The notes under the pieces are model-generated. The model did not search any database and had not been told where the DNA came from. It saw only the letters and a program-made list of their open reading frames with translations. Position numbers and translations under genes: made by a program. Below are positions 6,264-15,085 of a DNA stretch of 18,493 bases, piece after piece (the stretch's first letter is position 1; each line of letters begins with the position of its first letter). Origin of the DNA: Acidimicrobiales bacterium (GTDB lineage: Bacteria > Actinomycetota > Acidimicrobiia > Acidimicrobiales > VFJN01); the NCBI GenBank assembly GCA_016936035.1, contig JAFGPU010000125.1:1-18493 (forward strand), given 5' to 3'.

Positions 6264-7310
6264 ATGTTGAGAAGGAAAGCCCTCGCCGGCGCGGTCACGT
6301 TCGTGGTCGCCCTGCTCATCCCGCTCTGGGCGGTGTCCCCCGACGACTCGCCCGCGGCCACGGCCGTCGGGCAGCCGCCACCCGTCGCCGGCGAGACCGC
6401 GGGTGGCGCAGGCGACGAGCACGAGGACCACGACCCTGGCGACTGGCAGGCGATGGACGAGGCGATGCACGAGCGCAACGCCTCGTTCCCCGCCGAGACC
6501 GAGGGGGTCGGTGGCCAGACCATCGAACCCGAGGTGCTCGACGACGGCACCAAGCGGTTCACCCTGACCGCCCAGGAGACCGAGTGGGAGGTCGAGCCGG
6601 GCAAGGTCGTCGACGCCATCTCCTACAACGGCATGGTCCCCGGGCCCACGATCCAGGTCGACGTCGGCGACGAGGTCGAGGTCGTGCTCGTCAACGAGCT
6701 GCCCGAGTCGACCGTCATCCACTGGCACGGCATCCCCATCACCAACGAGATGGACGGCGTCGCGGACGTCACCCAGGACCCGGTGCCCCCGGGCGAGACG
6801 TTCACCTACGAGATCACGGCGTCCCGCCGGTCGGTCGGCTGGTACCACTCGCACCACAACGGCACCGAGCAGGTCCCGGATGGCCTGTGGGGCACCTTCC
6901 TCATCGGCGAGCTGCCCCTGCCCGACGGCGTGGAGATCACCCAGGAGGTGCCGATCCAGCTGCAGGACAGCGGCGCGATCGGCCTGTCGCTCAACGGCAA
7001 GTCGTTCCCTGCCACCGAGCCGCTGCGCGTCGACGAGGGCGACTGGATCCTCGTGCACTACGTGAACGCGGGCACCATGGCGCACCCGATGCACCTCCAC
7101 GGGCTCGACCAGCTCGTCATCGCCAAGGACGGGTTCCCGCTCGAGCAGCCCTACAAGGCCGACACCGTCGAGGTCGCGCCCGGCGAGCGGTACAGCGTGC
7201 TGATCGAGGCCACCCAGCAGGGCACCTGGGCGTTCCACTGCCACATCTTCCCCCACGCCGAAGGCAGCCAGGGGATGTTCGGCATGTTCACCGAGCTGAT
7301 CGTCAGCTGA
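6264..7310 (+). CDS. Two-domain multicopper oxidase (small-laccase-like)
   Basis: This 348-residue exported copper oxidase passes electrons from a reduced substrate at a type 1 copper to oxygen at a trinuclear centre. An N-terminal hydrophobic segment (about 5-24) after MLRRK is a signal peptide or anchor, possibly Tat-type. An acidic, His-containing linker (about 40-75) precedes two cupredoxin domains. All ligand motifs are present: HWHG 153-156, WYHSHH 193-198, HPMHLHG 274-280 and HCHIFPH 325-331, with Met338 as candidate axial ligand. Domain 1 has HSH where a type 1 Cys would stand, so only domain 2 holds type 1 copper (Cys326), the type B arrangement of two-domain oxidases. GAGGAGG precedes the ATG. 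It is the first gene of a likely operon with the NirK-type gene 86 bp on. Substrate unknown. Confidence 0.93.
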   Translation: MLRRKALAGAVTFVVALLIPLWAVSPDDSPAATAVGQPPPVAGETAGGAGDEHEDHDPGDWQAMDEAMHERNASFPAETEGVGGQTIEPEVLDDGTKRFTLTAQETEWEVEPGKVVDAISYNGMVPGPTIQVDVGDEVEVVLVNELPESTVIHWHGIPITNEMDGVADVTQDPVPPGETFTYEITASRRSVGWYHSHHNGTEQVPDGLWGTFLIGELPLPDGVEITQEVPIQLQDSGAIGLSLNGKSFPATEPLRVDEGDWILVHYVNAGTMAHPMHLHGLDQLVIAKDGFPLEQPYKADTVEVAPGERYSVLIEATQQGTWAFHCHIFPHAEGSQGMFGMFTELIVS

Positions 7311-7315
7311 GCCCC

Positions 7316-7346
7316 TGCCGAGCCCGGGCGGCGCCCGTCGCCGGCA
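7316..7346 (+). terminator. Small two-part hairpin between the copper genes
   Basis: TGCCG (7316-7320) can pair with CGGCA (7342-7346), and inside it CGGGC (7325-7329) with GCCCG (7333-7337). It follows the oxidase stop by 5 bases. It may reduce read-through into the nitrite-reductase gene or protect the upstream mRNA; chance is also possible. Confidence 0.3.
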
Positions 7347-7396
7347 CCCGCGCTCACCCACCACCACCCGAACCCTCGCTCACCTGGAGGCCCCAG

Positions 7397-8812
7397 ATGT
7401 CCACCGTCGTCGACCGCCTGCGCCCTGTCGCACGGTCGGTCACCACCACCTTCGCACCGCTCATGTCGGTGATCACCACCGCCGCCGTCATCGGCCTGGT
7501 CGTCGGCCTCGTCGCCGTCGGGCTGGTCGGGTCGGACTCGTCCGCCGCGTCGGGAGCGGGCGGCAGCCTGCCCGGGGCGGGACAGACCGTGTCGTTCGAC
7601 ATCGAGCTCGGCGACACCTACATCAGTCCCTCGTCGATCGAGGTCCCCGCCGGTGCCGCGCTCGAGCTCGACGTCACCAACGTCGGGGCGATGGAGCACA
7701 CGCTCGCCCTCGAGGGCAACGACGACACGGCGGTCCCGGCCGGCGAGTCGACGGTCCTGCACTGGGGGCCCATCACCACGACCACCCAGGCGTGGTGCAC
7801 CGTCGCCGGCCACAAGGACGCAGGGATGGTGCTCGACATCGTCACCGTCGGCGGGTCGGCCACCGGCGACGACGGCGCCGAGACCGCGTCCGACGACGGC
7901 GGCGCGACCGGCGCGTCCATCGATCCGGCGGCGACACCCTCCGACGACTGGGAGCCGTTCGATCCCGCGGTCGCCCCGGCCCCCGGTGGCACGACCCACG
8001 AGATCACCCTGCACGTCACCGAGGGCGAGATCGAGGTCGCGCCCGGCGTCACCCAGGAGATGTGGACCTACGGCGGCTCCACGCCCGGGCCGGTGCTGCG
8101 CGGCAAGGTCGGCGACCTCTTCAAGGTCACGTTGGTCAACGACGGGTCGATGACCCACTCGATCGACTTCCACGCCTCGAAGGTGGCGCCCAACGACGAG
8201 ATGCGGGCGCTCGAGCCGGGCGAGTCGCTGGTGTACGAGTTCAGGGCGAACTTCGCCGGGGCGTGGACCTACCACTGCGGCGTCGACCCGATGATCCACC
8301 ACATGGGCAACGGCATGTTCGGAGCGGTGATCATCGACCCTCCCGACCTGGCCCCGGTCGACGAGGAGTTCGTCATGGTGCAGTCGGAGCTGAACCTCGG
8401 CCCCCAGGGCGAGCCCGGCGACCTGAACAAGATGATGACCGGCGAGAACGACGCGGTCGTGTTCAACGGCTACCACAACCAGTACGTCCACAGCCCGCTC
8501 GCCGTCGACCCGGGTGACCGGGTCCGGGTCTGGGTGGTGGACGCCGCCATCAACGAGGACCTCGCGTTCCACGTCGTCGGTTCGATCTTCGACACGGTGT
8601 GGAAGGAGGGCGCCTACACGTTGCGGCCGGACAACGCCGAACGGGGCGGCTCGCAGACGCTCGACCTGCAACCCACCCAGGGCGGCTTCGTCGAGCTCAC
8701 CCTCGAGGAGCCCGGCACCTACACCTTCGTCAACCACAAGATGCGCAACCTCTCGCGCGGCGCCGCCGGCGTCTTCGTCGTCGGCGACGGCGGCGAGGGC
8801 GAGGGCCACTGA
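7397..8812 (+). CDS. nirK: Membrane-anchored cupredoxin-NirK fusion (Cu nitrite reductase)
   Basis: This 471-residue protein is expected to reduce nitrite to nitric oxide outside the membrane. A membrane helix lies at about 23-44. An extra cupredoxin domain (about 62-152) has a complete type 1 site: His101, Cys134, His139, Met144. A Gly/Asp/Ala-rich linker (about 153-198) leads to the two-domain NirK core. Core type 1 ligands are His254, Cys294, His302 and Met307; type 2 ligands are His259, His293 and His447; the catalytic pair matching Asp98/His255 of Alcaligenes NirK is Asp257/His392. The Cys-to-His spacing of 8 fits the shorter class seen in Nitrosomonas. An N-terminal cupredoxin fused to NirK is known from Hyphomicrobium denitrificans. 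GGAGG lies 6 bases before the ATG at 7397. Chemistry is strongly supported; a non-respiratory role, such as nitrite or NO detoxification, is possible. Confidence 0.88.
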   Translation: MSTVVDRLRPVARSVTTTFAPLMSVITTAAVIGLVVGLVAVGLVGSDSSAASGAGGSLPGAGQTVSFDIELGDTYISPSSIEVPAGAALELDVTNVGAMEHTLALEGNDDTAVPAGESTVLHWGPITTTTQAWCTVAGHKDAGMVLDIVTVGGSATGDDGAETASDDGGATGASIDPAATPSDDWEPFDPAVAPAPGGTTHEITLHVTEGEIEVAPGVTQEMWTYGGSTPGPVLRGKVGDLFKVTLVNDGSMTHSIDFHASKVAPNDEMRALEPGESLVYEFRANFAGAWTYHCGVDPMIHHMGNGMFGAVIIDPPDLAPVDEEFVMVQSELNLGPQGEPGDLNKMMTGENDAVVFNGYHNQYVHSPLAVDPGDRVRVWVVDAAINEDLAFHVVGSIFDTVWKEGAYTLRPDNAERGGSQTLDLQPTQGGFVELTLEEPGTYTFVNHKMRNLSRGAAGVFVVGDGGEGEGH

Positions 8813-8830
8813 GCCCACCCTCCGCCGGTG

Positions 8831-8872
8831 ACGGGCCCGGGAGCTGCGACCCCGTCGCGGCCCCGGGCTCGT
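8831..8872 (+). terminator. Nested hairpin terminating the copper operon
   Basis: ACGNGCCCGGG (8831-8841) pairs with CCCGGGCTCGT (8862-8872) at 10 of 11 positions, and GCGAC (8846-8850) with GTCGC (8854-8858) inside. It begins 19 bases past the NirK stop. Another perfect 14-bp palindrome, CGCCCGG/CCGGGCG, follows at 8876-8889. The remaining 60 bases before the next gene must hold its promoter; I see no clear -10 box. Confidence 0.65.
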
Positions 8873-8951
8873 ACGCGCCCGGCCGGGCGACGACAGGGTC
8901 CTTCCGTCAGGCAGGCCGCTCGGCGATCATGGTGGTGCAGGAGGTGACACC

Positions 8952-9890
8952 ATGCGCTACCTCACCCGAGCGACCCTGATCCTGCTCGTGGCGGTCGTCG
9001 TCCTGACGGCCGCCGCGCCGGCCGCCGGCGCGCAGACCGACGACGAGACCGACAACATCGTCGTGCTCACCGGCCGCGCCGAGGTCCGCACCGGCGAGAC
9101 GGTCGACAACGTGTTCATCGCCGACGGCCCCGTCGTCGTCGAGGGCACCGTGCGCGACGCCCTCGTGGCCCTCAACGGCGACGTCCTGGTGCGGGGCACG
9201 GCTCGCGAGGACGTCGTGGCGCTCGACGGCCGGGTCGTCATCGCCGACTCGGGGACGGTCGAGGGCGACGTCGTGTCACGGCACCGGCCCGTCGTCGAGG
9301 GAGACGGTCGCCTCGAGGGCTCGTGGGAGCGCTGGAACCCGGCTGCCTGGAGCCGCGGCACCGCCATCGCCACCCGGCTCGCGATGTGGCTGGCCGTCAC
9401 CATCTCGACCCTGGTGCTGGGCATCGTCCTGGGCCTGCTGGCGCCCCGGGCGGCGGCGGCGGTCGACACCGCCACCCGCCGCGACGCCGGATCGGTCGTC
9501 CTCTGGGGGTTGCTGCTCACCTTCGGGTTGCCGATCGTCGCCGTCATCGCGATGGTGACCCTGGTCGCGCTCCCGCTCGGCCTCGCCCTGCTGCTCGCCC
9601 TCCTGCTCATCTACGGCATCGGCTACACGACCGGGGCCTGGATCGTCGGCCGCCGGGTGGTCAGCGGCGCGTCACCGGTCGTCGCGTTCCTGGTCGGGTG
9701 GGGCATCCTCCGAGTGCTGGCGATCGTGCCGATCCTCGGCGGCCTCGTCGGGCTCGCGGCCATCGTGGTCGGGTTGGGCGCCATCGTCCGGGCGGGCTAC
9801 CGGGCCCGCCGCACCGCAGCTCCGGAGCCCGCCCGGCCGGCGCCGGAGCCTGCGCCTTCGGGGCCCGAACCGCCACCGGCGCCGGCATGA
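8952..9890 (+). CDS. Secreted polymer-forming (bactofilin-like) membrane protein
   Basis: This encodes 312 residues. A signal peptide covers 1-27 (cleavage likely after AGA). Residues about 35-118 are short beta-strand repeats with a regular hydrophobic pattern (VVVEGTVRDALVALNGDVLVRGTAREDVVAL), typical of the polymer-forming, bactofilin-like right-handed beta helix. Four or five membrane helices follow (about 142-164, 181-204, 205-227, 242-262 and 262-281), then a Pro/Glu/Ala-rich tail (about 288-312). This layout, an external beta helix joined to a membrane bundle, recurs in uncharacterised bacterial proteins and may organise envelope structures; function is unproven. AGGAGGTGA directly before the ATG is a near-ideal ribosome binding site. 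It is cut off from the copper operon by the hairpin at 8831-8872 and converges with the crotonase gene. Confidence 0.85.
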   Translation: MRYLTRATLILLVAVVVLTAAAPAAGAQTDDETDNIVVLTGRAEVRTGETVDNVFIADGPVVVEGTVRDALVALNGDVLVRGTAREDVVALDGRVVIADSGTVEGDVVSRHRPVVEGDGRLEGSWERWNPAAWSRGTAIATRLAMWLAVTISTLVLGIVLGLLAPRAAAAVDTATRRDAGSVVLWGLLLTFGLPIVAVIAMVTLVALPLGLALLLALLLIYGIGYTTGAWIVGRRVVSGASPVVAFLVGWGILRVLAIVPILGGLVGLAAIVVGLGAIVRAGYRARRTAAPEPARPAPEPAPSGPEPPPAPA

Positions 9891-9898
9891 CCGCAGGC

Positions 9899-9927
9899 GG
9901 CCGGCAGCACCCGCGACCTGTCCGGCC
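9899..9927. terminator. Possible convergent terminator
   Basis: GGCCGG (9899-9904) pairs with CCGGCC (9922-9927) around a 17-base loop, in the 37-bp gap between two convergent stop codons (9890 and 9928). The stem is short, but the position suits a shared terminator. Confidence 0.4.
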
Positions 9928-10719
9928 TCACCGCCGCCGGCGCCGCCAGGCCTCGAGGTAGGCGGCACGAGCCGTCCGGCAGCCCTCGTCCGCGGCGGCC
10001 GCCACCATGCGCTCGATGTCGGCGGCGCCGTCCGCCGTCGACCCCATCGCCTCGGCCAACCGGTCGACCTCGGCGAGCACCTGCTCGACGACCAGCCGAG
10101 GTGAGGCGACCACCGCCCGGGCGAGTGCGTCGACGGTGTCGTCGAGCTCGGCCGGCGTGCTGACGACCTCGGTCACCATCCCCCACCGGCCGGCCTGCTC
10201 ACCGGTGAACTCGCGGGCCGTGAGGACGATGTCCTTGGTGCGCATCGGCCCGATCTGGCGGACGAGGCGGGGCAGCGTCGCCCACGGGATCGGCATGGCC
10301 AGGTGCGACTCGGGAAGCGACAGCACCGCGTCGGCCACGACCACCTGCAGGTCGCAGGCGAGGGCCAGCACCACGCCGCCACCACGTGCCCGACCGTGGA
10401 CCCGGGCGATCGTCAACGCCCGCATGGCGGTGACGGCGTTCATCGCCTGCCGGCCGAGATCGATGCTCGCCTCGATCGACCCGTCGAGCGGGGGCGGTCC
10501 CGGGTCGAAGGCGTCGAACCCGCTGCAGAACGCGCGTCCCGCCGACTCGACCACCACGACCCGCACGTCCTCGCGCTCGTCGAACCAGCGGGCGGCGTCG
10601 ACGAGCCCACCGAGCAGCGGGTGATCGAGCACGCTGCGCCCGTCGGCCCGGTCGAGCCGGAGCCGGCCGATCGGGCCGTCCGCGATCACCGTCACGCCCG
10701 CGAAGTGGTCCTCCGGCAC
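9928..10719 (-). CDS. Enoyl-CoA hydratase/isomerase (crotonase) family protein
   Basis: This 263-residue cytoplasmic protein has the crotonase fold, which acts on acyl-CoA thioesters. The oxyanion-hole segments are GRAFCSGFDAFD (61-72) and GRARGGGVVLALACDL (109-124). Of the two catalytic glutamates of true hydratases, the one matching rat Glu164 is present (Glu137 in PESHLAMP), but the position of Glu144 is Val117. A plain hydratase is therefore unlikely; an isomerase, hydrolase or other variant reaction is possible. The start is GTG at 10719 with no ribosome binding site, but TACCGT (10732-10727) ends 7 bases before it, which suggests a leaderless transcript. It follows the catabolic operon after 61 bases and may belong to it or be separate. 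Confidence 0.9.
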   Translation of the reverse strand: MPEDHFAGVTVIADGPIGRLRLDRADGRSVLDHPLLGGLVDAARWFDEREDVRVVVVESAGRAFCSGFDAFDPGPPPLDGSIEASIDLGRQAMNAVTAMRALTIARVHGRARGGGVVLALACDLQVVVADAVLSLPESHLAMPIPWATLPRLVRQIGPMRTKDIVLTAREFTGEQAGRWGMVTEVVSTPAELDDTVDALARAVVASPRLVVEQVLAEVDRLAEAMGSTADGAADIERMVAAAADEGCRTARAAYLEAWRRRRR

Positions 10720-10726
10720 GAGTCGG

Positions 10727-10732
10727 ACGGTA
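10727..10732 (-). promoter_or_regulatory. -10 element giving a leaderless crotonase transcript
   Basis: TACCGT on the minus strand fits the actinobacterial TAnnnT pattern and ends exactly 7 bases before the GTG at 10719. The same word and spacing precede the TetR start at 18177. No recognisable -35 lies 17-18 bases upstream. Confidence 0.4.
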
Positions 10733-10780
10733 GCGCGCGCCGTCTCCCCCGCCCCGCCGGGCTCCGCTCGCCCGTGGCGC

Positions 10781-11490
10781 TCACCCCCCGTCGGGCACCA
10801 GCACCCGCGCGAGCCAGCGGGCGACGGTCACCTCGTCGGTGGGCCGCGACAGGCTGGCGCGGGCGGCGTTGACCTCGCCGTCGCCGATCCGGGCGACACG
10901 ATCGGCGAGCAGCGCGTCCAGGTACGCCGCCGGGAACTCGGGATGGGGCTGCACGCCCACCATCGACTCGCCCACCCGCAGCAGCGCCACCGGGCAGTGC
11001 TCGGCGCTGCCCAGCACGACCCCGCCCGGCGGCACGACCTCGACCTGGTCCTGGTGCATGAAGCGGAGCGCCAGACGGTCGGCCGGCGGGTCCATCCACG
11101 GCTCGTGACGATCGACAGCCACCGAGAGGGTGCCGACGCCCCACCCGCTCGCCGCCTTGGCCACCCGTCCGCCGAGCGCGTGGGCGAGCACCTGGTGGCC
11201 GAAGCAGATGCCGGCGAAGGGCACACCGGCGTCACGGACGTCGCGCACGAACCCCGACAGGCGCGCGATCCAGTCGAAGCCGTCGTACACGGAGTGCCGC
11301 GAGCCCGGGCACACCCACGCGTCACAGGCGTCGGGCTCGGGCGGTGGTTCGCCGCCGATCACGTCGACAGGAACGAGCTCGAGCTCGGGCACGTGCGGTG
11401 CGAGCAGGGTGCGGAACATGTCGACGGCGTCGCCGGCGATGGCACGGTGGCGATCGTCGACCCGGTCGCACTCGAGGAGGCCGATGCGCG

Positions 11491-11494
<4 letters not shown>
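10781..11494 (-). CDS. Class I glutamine amidotransferase (gamma-glutamyl hydrolase-like)
   Basis: This 237-residue protein is a free-standing class I glutamine amidotransferase domain. The nucleophile elbow GICFGHQVLAHALGG holds Cys97, and HPEF holds His184 and Glu186, completing the catalytic triad. GSRHSVYD (65-71) fits the oxyanion-loop side. Stand-alone members next to gamma-glutamyl ligases often hydrolyse gamma-glutamyl amides, as PuuD does in putrescine breakdown (PuuD itself is a related family). Here that would release glutamate from an oxidised gamma-glutamyl intermediate. The start is GTG at 11494, overlapping the ALDH stop by 4 bases (GTGA), a sign of coupled translation. A matching gene, Rv2859c, sits beside glnA4 and aldC in M. 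tuberculosis. Substrate inferred from context. Confidence 0.88.
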
Positions 11495-12900
<1,406 letters not shown>

Positions 12901-12904
12901 CGCA

Positions 12905-13693
12905 TCACTCCGGGGTGACGTAGGCGGCGGTCAGGCCTCCGTCGACCACCATCTCGGCACCGGTCATGAACGAGGCGTCGTCGGAGGCGAGGAACAGCGC
13001 GGCCTTGGCGATCTCCGCCGCCTCGCCGAAGCGGCCCATGGGGATGTGCACGAGCCGCCGCGAGCGCTTGGCCTCGGTGTCGAGGACCTTCATGAGCAGC
13101 TCGGTGCGCAGCGGGCCCGGGCACAGGGCGTTGACCCGGATGCCCTCGCGCGCGTGGATGACCGCCAGCTCGCGGGTGAGGGCCAAGACCGCGCCCTTGC
13201 TGGCCGTGTAGGCCACCTGCGGGGTGGCCGCGCCCACCTTGGCCACGAACGACGCGGTGTTGACGACCGCCCCTCCCCCGGCCCGGCGCAGCGCCGGGAT
13301 GCCGTACTTGCACCCGAGGAAGACGCCCTTGGCGTTGACGTCCATCGTGGTGTCCCACGTGGCCTCGTCGGTGGTCTGCGCGTCGTCGTCTGCGCCGAGC
13401 ATCACCCCGGCGTTGTTGAAGAGCACGTCGAGCCGGTCGAAGGCCTGCTCTGCCGCGGCGACCATCGCCTCGCAGTCGGCGGCTCGGGCCACGTCCGCGG
13501 TCACGGCGACGGCCGGGGCCTGTTTCGACCCGGCGGCGGCCGCCACGAGCGCCACCGTCTCCGCCGCGGCCGCCTCGTCGCGGTCGACGACCGCCACCGA
13601 CGCCCCCTCGCGTGCGAACAGCAGCGACGCCTCGCGGCCGATGCCGCTGCCGCCACCGGTGATCAGGGCGACCTTGCCCTCGAGCCTCGCCAT
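12905..13693 (-). CDS. Short-chain dehydrogenase/reductase
   Basis: This 262-residue classical SDR interconverts an alcohol and a carbonyl with NAD(P). The Rossmann motif TGGGSGIG is at 12-19, and an Asp at the end of the second strand (VVDRD, 36-39) favours NAD over NADP. NNAG is at 93-96, and the catalytic set is Asn120, Ser148, Tyr162 and Lys166 (YTASK). CPGPLRTELL (191-200) is the usual loop after the active site. The ATG lies 3 bases after the ligase stop, in the middle of the operon. By analogy with the Streptomyces ethanolamine route it could oxidise the alcohol of a gamma-glutamyl amide to an aldehyde for the ALDH. A fatty-alcohol or polyol substrate is an alternative. Confidence 0.95.
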   Translation of the reverse strand: MARLEGKVALITGGGSGIGREASLLFAREGASVAVVDRDEAAAAETVALVAAAAGSKQAPAVAVTADVARAADCEAMVAAAEQAFDRLDVLFNNAGVMLGADDDAQTTDEATWDTTMDVNAKGVFLGCKYGIPALRRAGGGAVVNTASFVAKVGAATPQVAYTASKGAVLALTRELAVIHAREGIRVNALCPGPLRTELLMKVLDTEAKRSRRLVHIPMGRFGEAAEIAKAALFLASDDASFMTGAEMVVDGGLTAAYVTPE

Positions 13694-13696
13694 CGG

Positions 13697-15085
13697 TCAG
13701 ATCCTCTCGAAGTAGCGGCGGCGCTCCCAGTCGGAGACGGCGCTCGAGTACGCCTCCCACTCGGTGCGGAAGAAGTGGGTGTAGTGGTCGACGACCGGCT
13801 GCCCGAAGGCCGACTTGGCGAACGGGCTGGCCGCGAACAGCTCGGTCGCCTCGGCCAGCGAGCGGGGCACGTGCGGCAGGTGGCGCGCCGCGTAGACGTC
13901 GCCCTCGAAGCAGTCGGGCGGCTCGGTGCGGTTGGCGATGCCGTCGAGACCGGATGCCAGCAGCGCGGCGAGCGCCAGGTAGGGGTTGCAGTCGGCGCCC
14001 GGGATGCGGCACTCGACGCGCAGGCTCGGCCCGCGGCCCACCACCCGCACGCCGGCCGTGCGGTTGTCGTAGCTCCAGGCGATGCGGGTGGGCGCCCACG
14101 AGCCGTCGACGTAGCGCTTGTACGAGTTGACCGTCGGGGCGAGGAACACCATCACGTCGGGCACGTGCGCCAGCACGCCACCGAGGAACCAGCGGAACTC
14201 CTCCGAGCACGTCACCGGTCCGAGGTCCGTGTCGCCCGCGAAGGCGTTGACGCCGTCGCGCCACAGGCTCATGTGCACGTGGCAGCTCGACCCGGCCTGC
14301 TCCGTGGCCACCTTGGCCATGAAGGTGACGCTGGCGCCGAGCCGGTCGGCGCACTCCTTCAGGCACTGCTTGTAGACCACGTGCCGGTCGGCCATGGCCA
14401 GCACGTCGGCGTAGCGGACGTTGAGCTCGTGCTGGCCCACACCCCACTCGCCCTTGCTGCTCTCGACGGGCACGCCCGAGCGACGCAGGTGGCGGCGCAC
14501 CGCGGCTGTGAAGTCCTCGGTGCGGGCGCCCTGGAGCAGGTGGTAGTCCTCGAGGTACCAGCCGGCGGCCTCGAGCTGCCCGTACCCGGAGGCCGCTGCG
14601 TCGCGGTACGAGGTCCGGTAGAGGTAGTACTCGAGCTCGGTGGCCGCCATGCTCGTCAGGCCCAGCGCCGCCGCGGCGTCGACCTGCCGGCGCAGGATCG
14701 TGCGGGGCGCGGCCTGCACCGGCGTGTGGTCGCCGCTGTCGGCCACGTCGCAGAGCACCAGCGCCGTGCGGTCGAGCCAGTCGGCCCGGCGCAACGTGGG
14801 CAGGTCCGGCACCAGGTGCACGTCGCCGTAGCCGAGCTCCCAGTTGGCGAGCTCGTAGCCGGGGACCGGCTCCATCTCCATGTCGGTGGTGAGGAGGTAG
14901 TCGCAGCCGTGGGTGCCGTGGGTGGCGACCTCGTCGACGAACATCCCGGCGTCGTAGCGCTTGCCGACCAGCCGGCCGTAGTGGTCGGTGAACCCGACGA
15001 TGACGGTGTCGATCTCGTCGGCGGCGGCCGCCTGGCGCATGGCGTCGAGCGTGAGCATGCCCTCGGGGGCGGCGGGTCCGGTCAT
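13697..15085 (-). CDS. Glutamine-synthetase-like gamma-glutamyl ligase (GlnA4/PuuA-like)
   Basis: This 462-residue protein has the glutamine-synthetase fold and should join glutamate to an amine using ATP. Metal and nucleotide residues are visible: TELEY (149-153), GQHELNV (217-223), CHVHMSL (268-274), NSYKRY (320-325), NRTAGVRV (341-348) and RVECRIPGADCNPYLAL (356-372). The tail around 420-462 lacks the adenylylation Tyr loop of GlnA. Members like this act on polyamines or ethanolamine rather than ammonia: PuuA in E. coli and GlnA4 in Streptomyces, the latter making gamma-glutamylethanolamide. The ATG overlaps the FGGY stop by 4 bases (ATGA), with GGAGG 5 bases before it. The position beside SDR, ALDH and amidotransferase genes mirrors glnA4 (Rv2860c). 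Amine substrate inferred, not shown. Confidence 0.93.
   Translation of the reverse strand: MTGPAAPEGMLTLDAMRQAAAADEIDTVIVGFTDHYGRLVGKRYDAGMFVDEVATHGTHGCDYLLTTDMEMEPVPGYELANWELGYGDVHLVPDLPTLRRADWLDRTALVLCDVADSGDHTPVQAAPRTILRRQVDAAAALGLTSMAATELEYYLYRTSYRDAAASGYGQLEAAGWYLEDYHLLQGARTEDFTAAVRRHLRRSGVPVESSKGEWGVGQHELNVRYADVLAMADRHVVYKQCLKECADRLGASVTFMAKVATEQAGSSCHVHMSLWRDGVNAFAGDTDLGPVTCSEEFRWFLGGVLAHVPDVMVFLAPTVNSYKRYVDGSWAPTRIAWSYDNRTAGVRVVGRGPSLRVECRIPGADCNPYLALAALLASGLDGIANRTEPPDCFEGDVYAARHLPHVPRSLAEATELFAASPFAKSAFGQPVVDHYTHFFRTEWEAYSSAVSDWERRRYFERI

Noticed and set aside
6051..7367. Extension of the GGDEF frame far upstream, to 7367
   Set aside because: It would run antisense through the multicopper oxidase; domain content begins only after 6050. 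Only the 6209 alternative deserves mention.
7151..8818. A 555-codon minus-strand frame opposite the NirK-type gene
   Set aside because: It is rich in Val/Asp/Arg/Gly without structure, while the plus strand shows complete copper-ligand motifs.
13697..15085. Ordinary ammonia-assimilating glutamine synthetase
   Set aside because: It lacks the adenylylation loop and sits in a catabolic operon with ALDH and amidotransferase, so a gamma-glutamyl amine ligase fits better.
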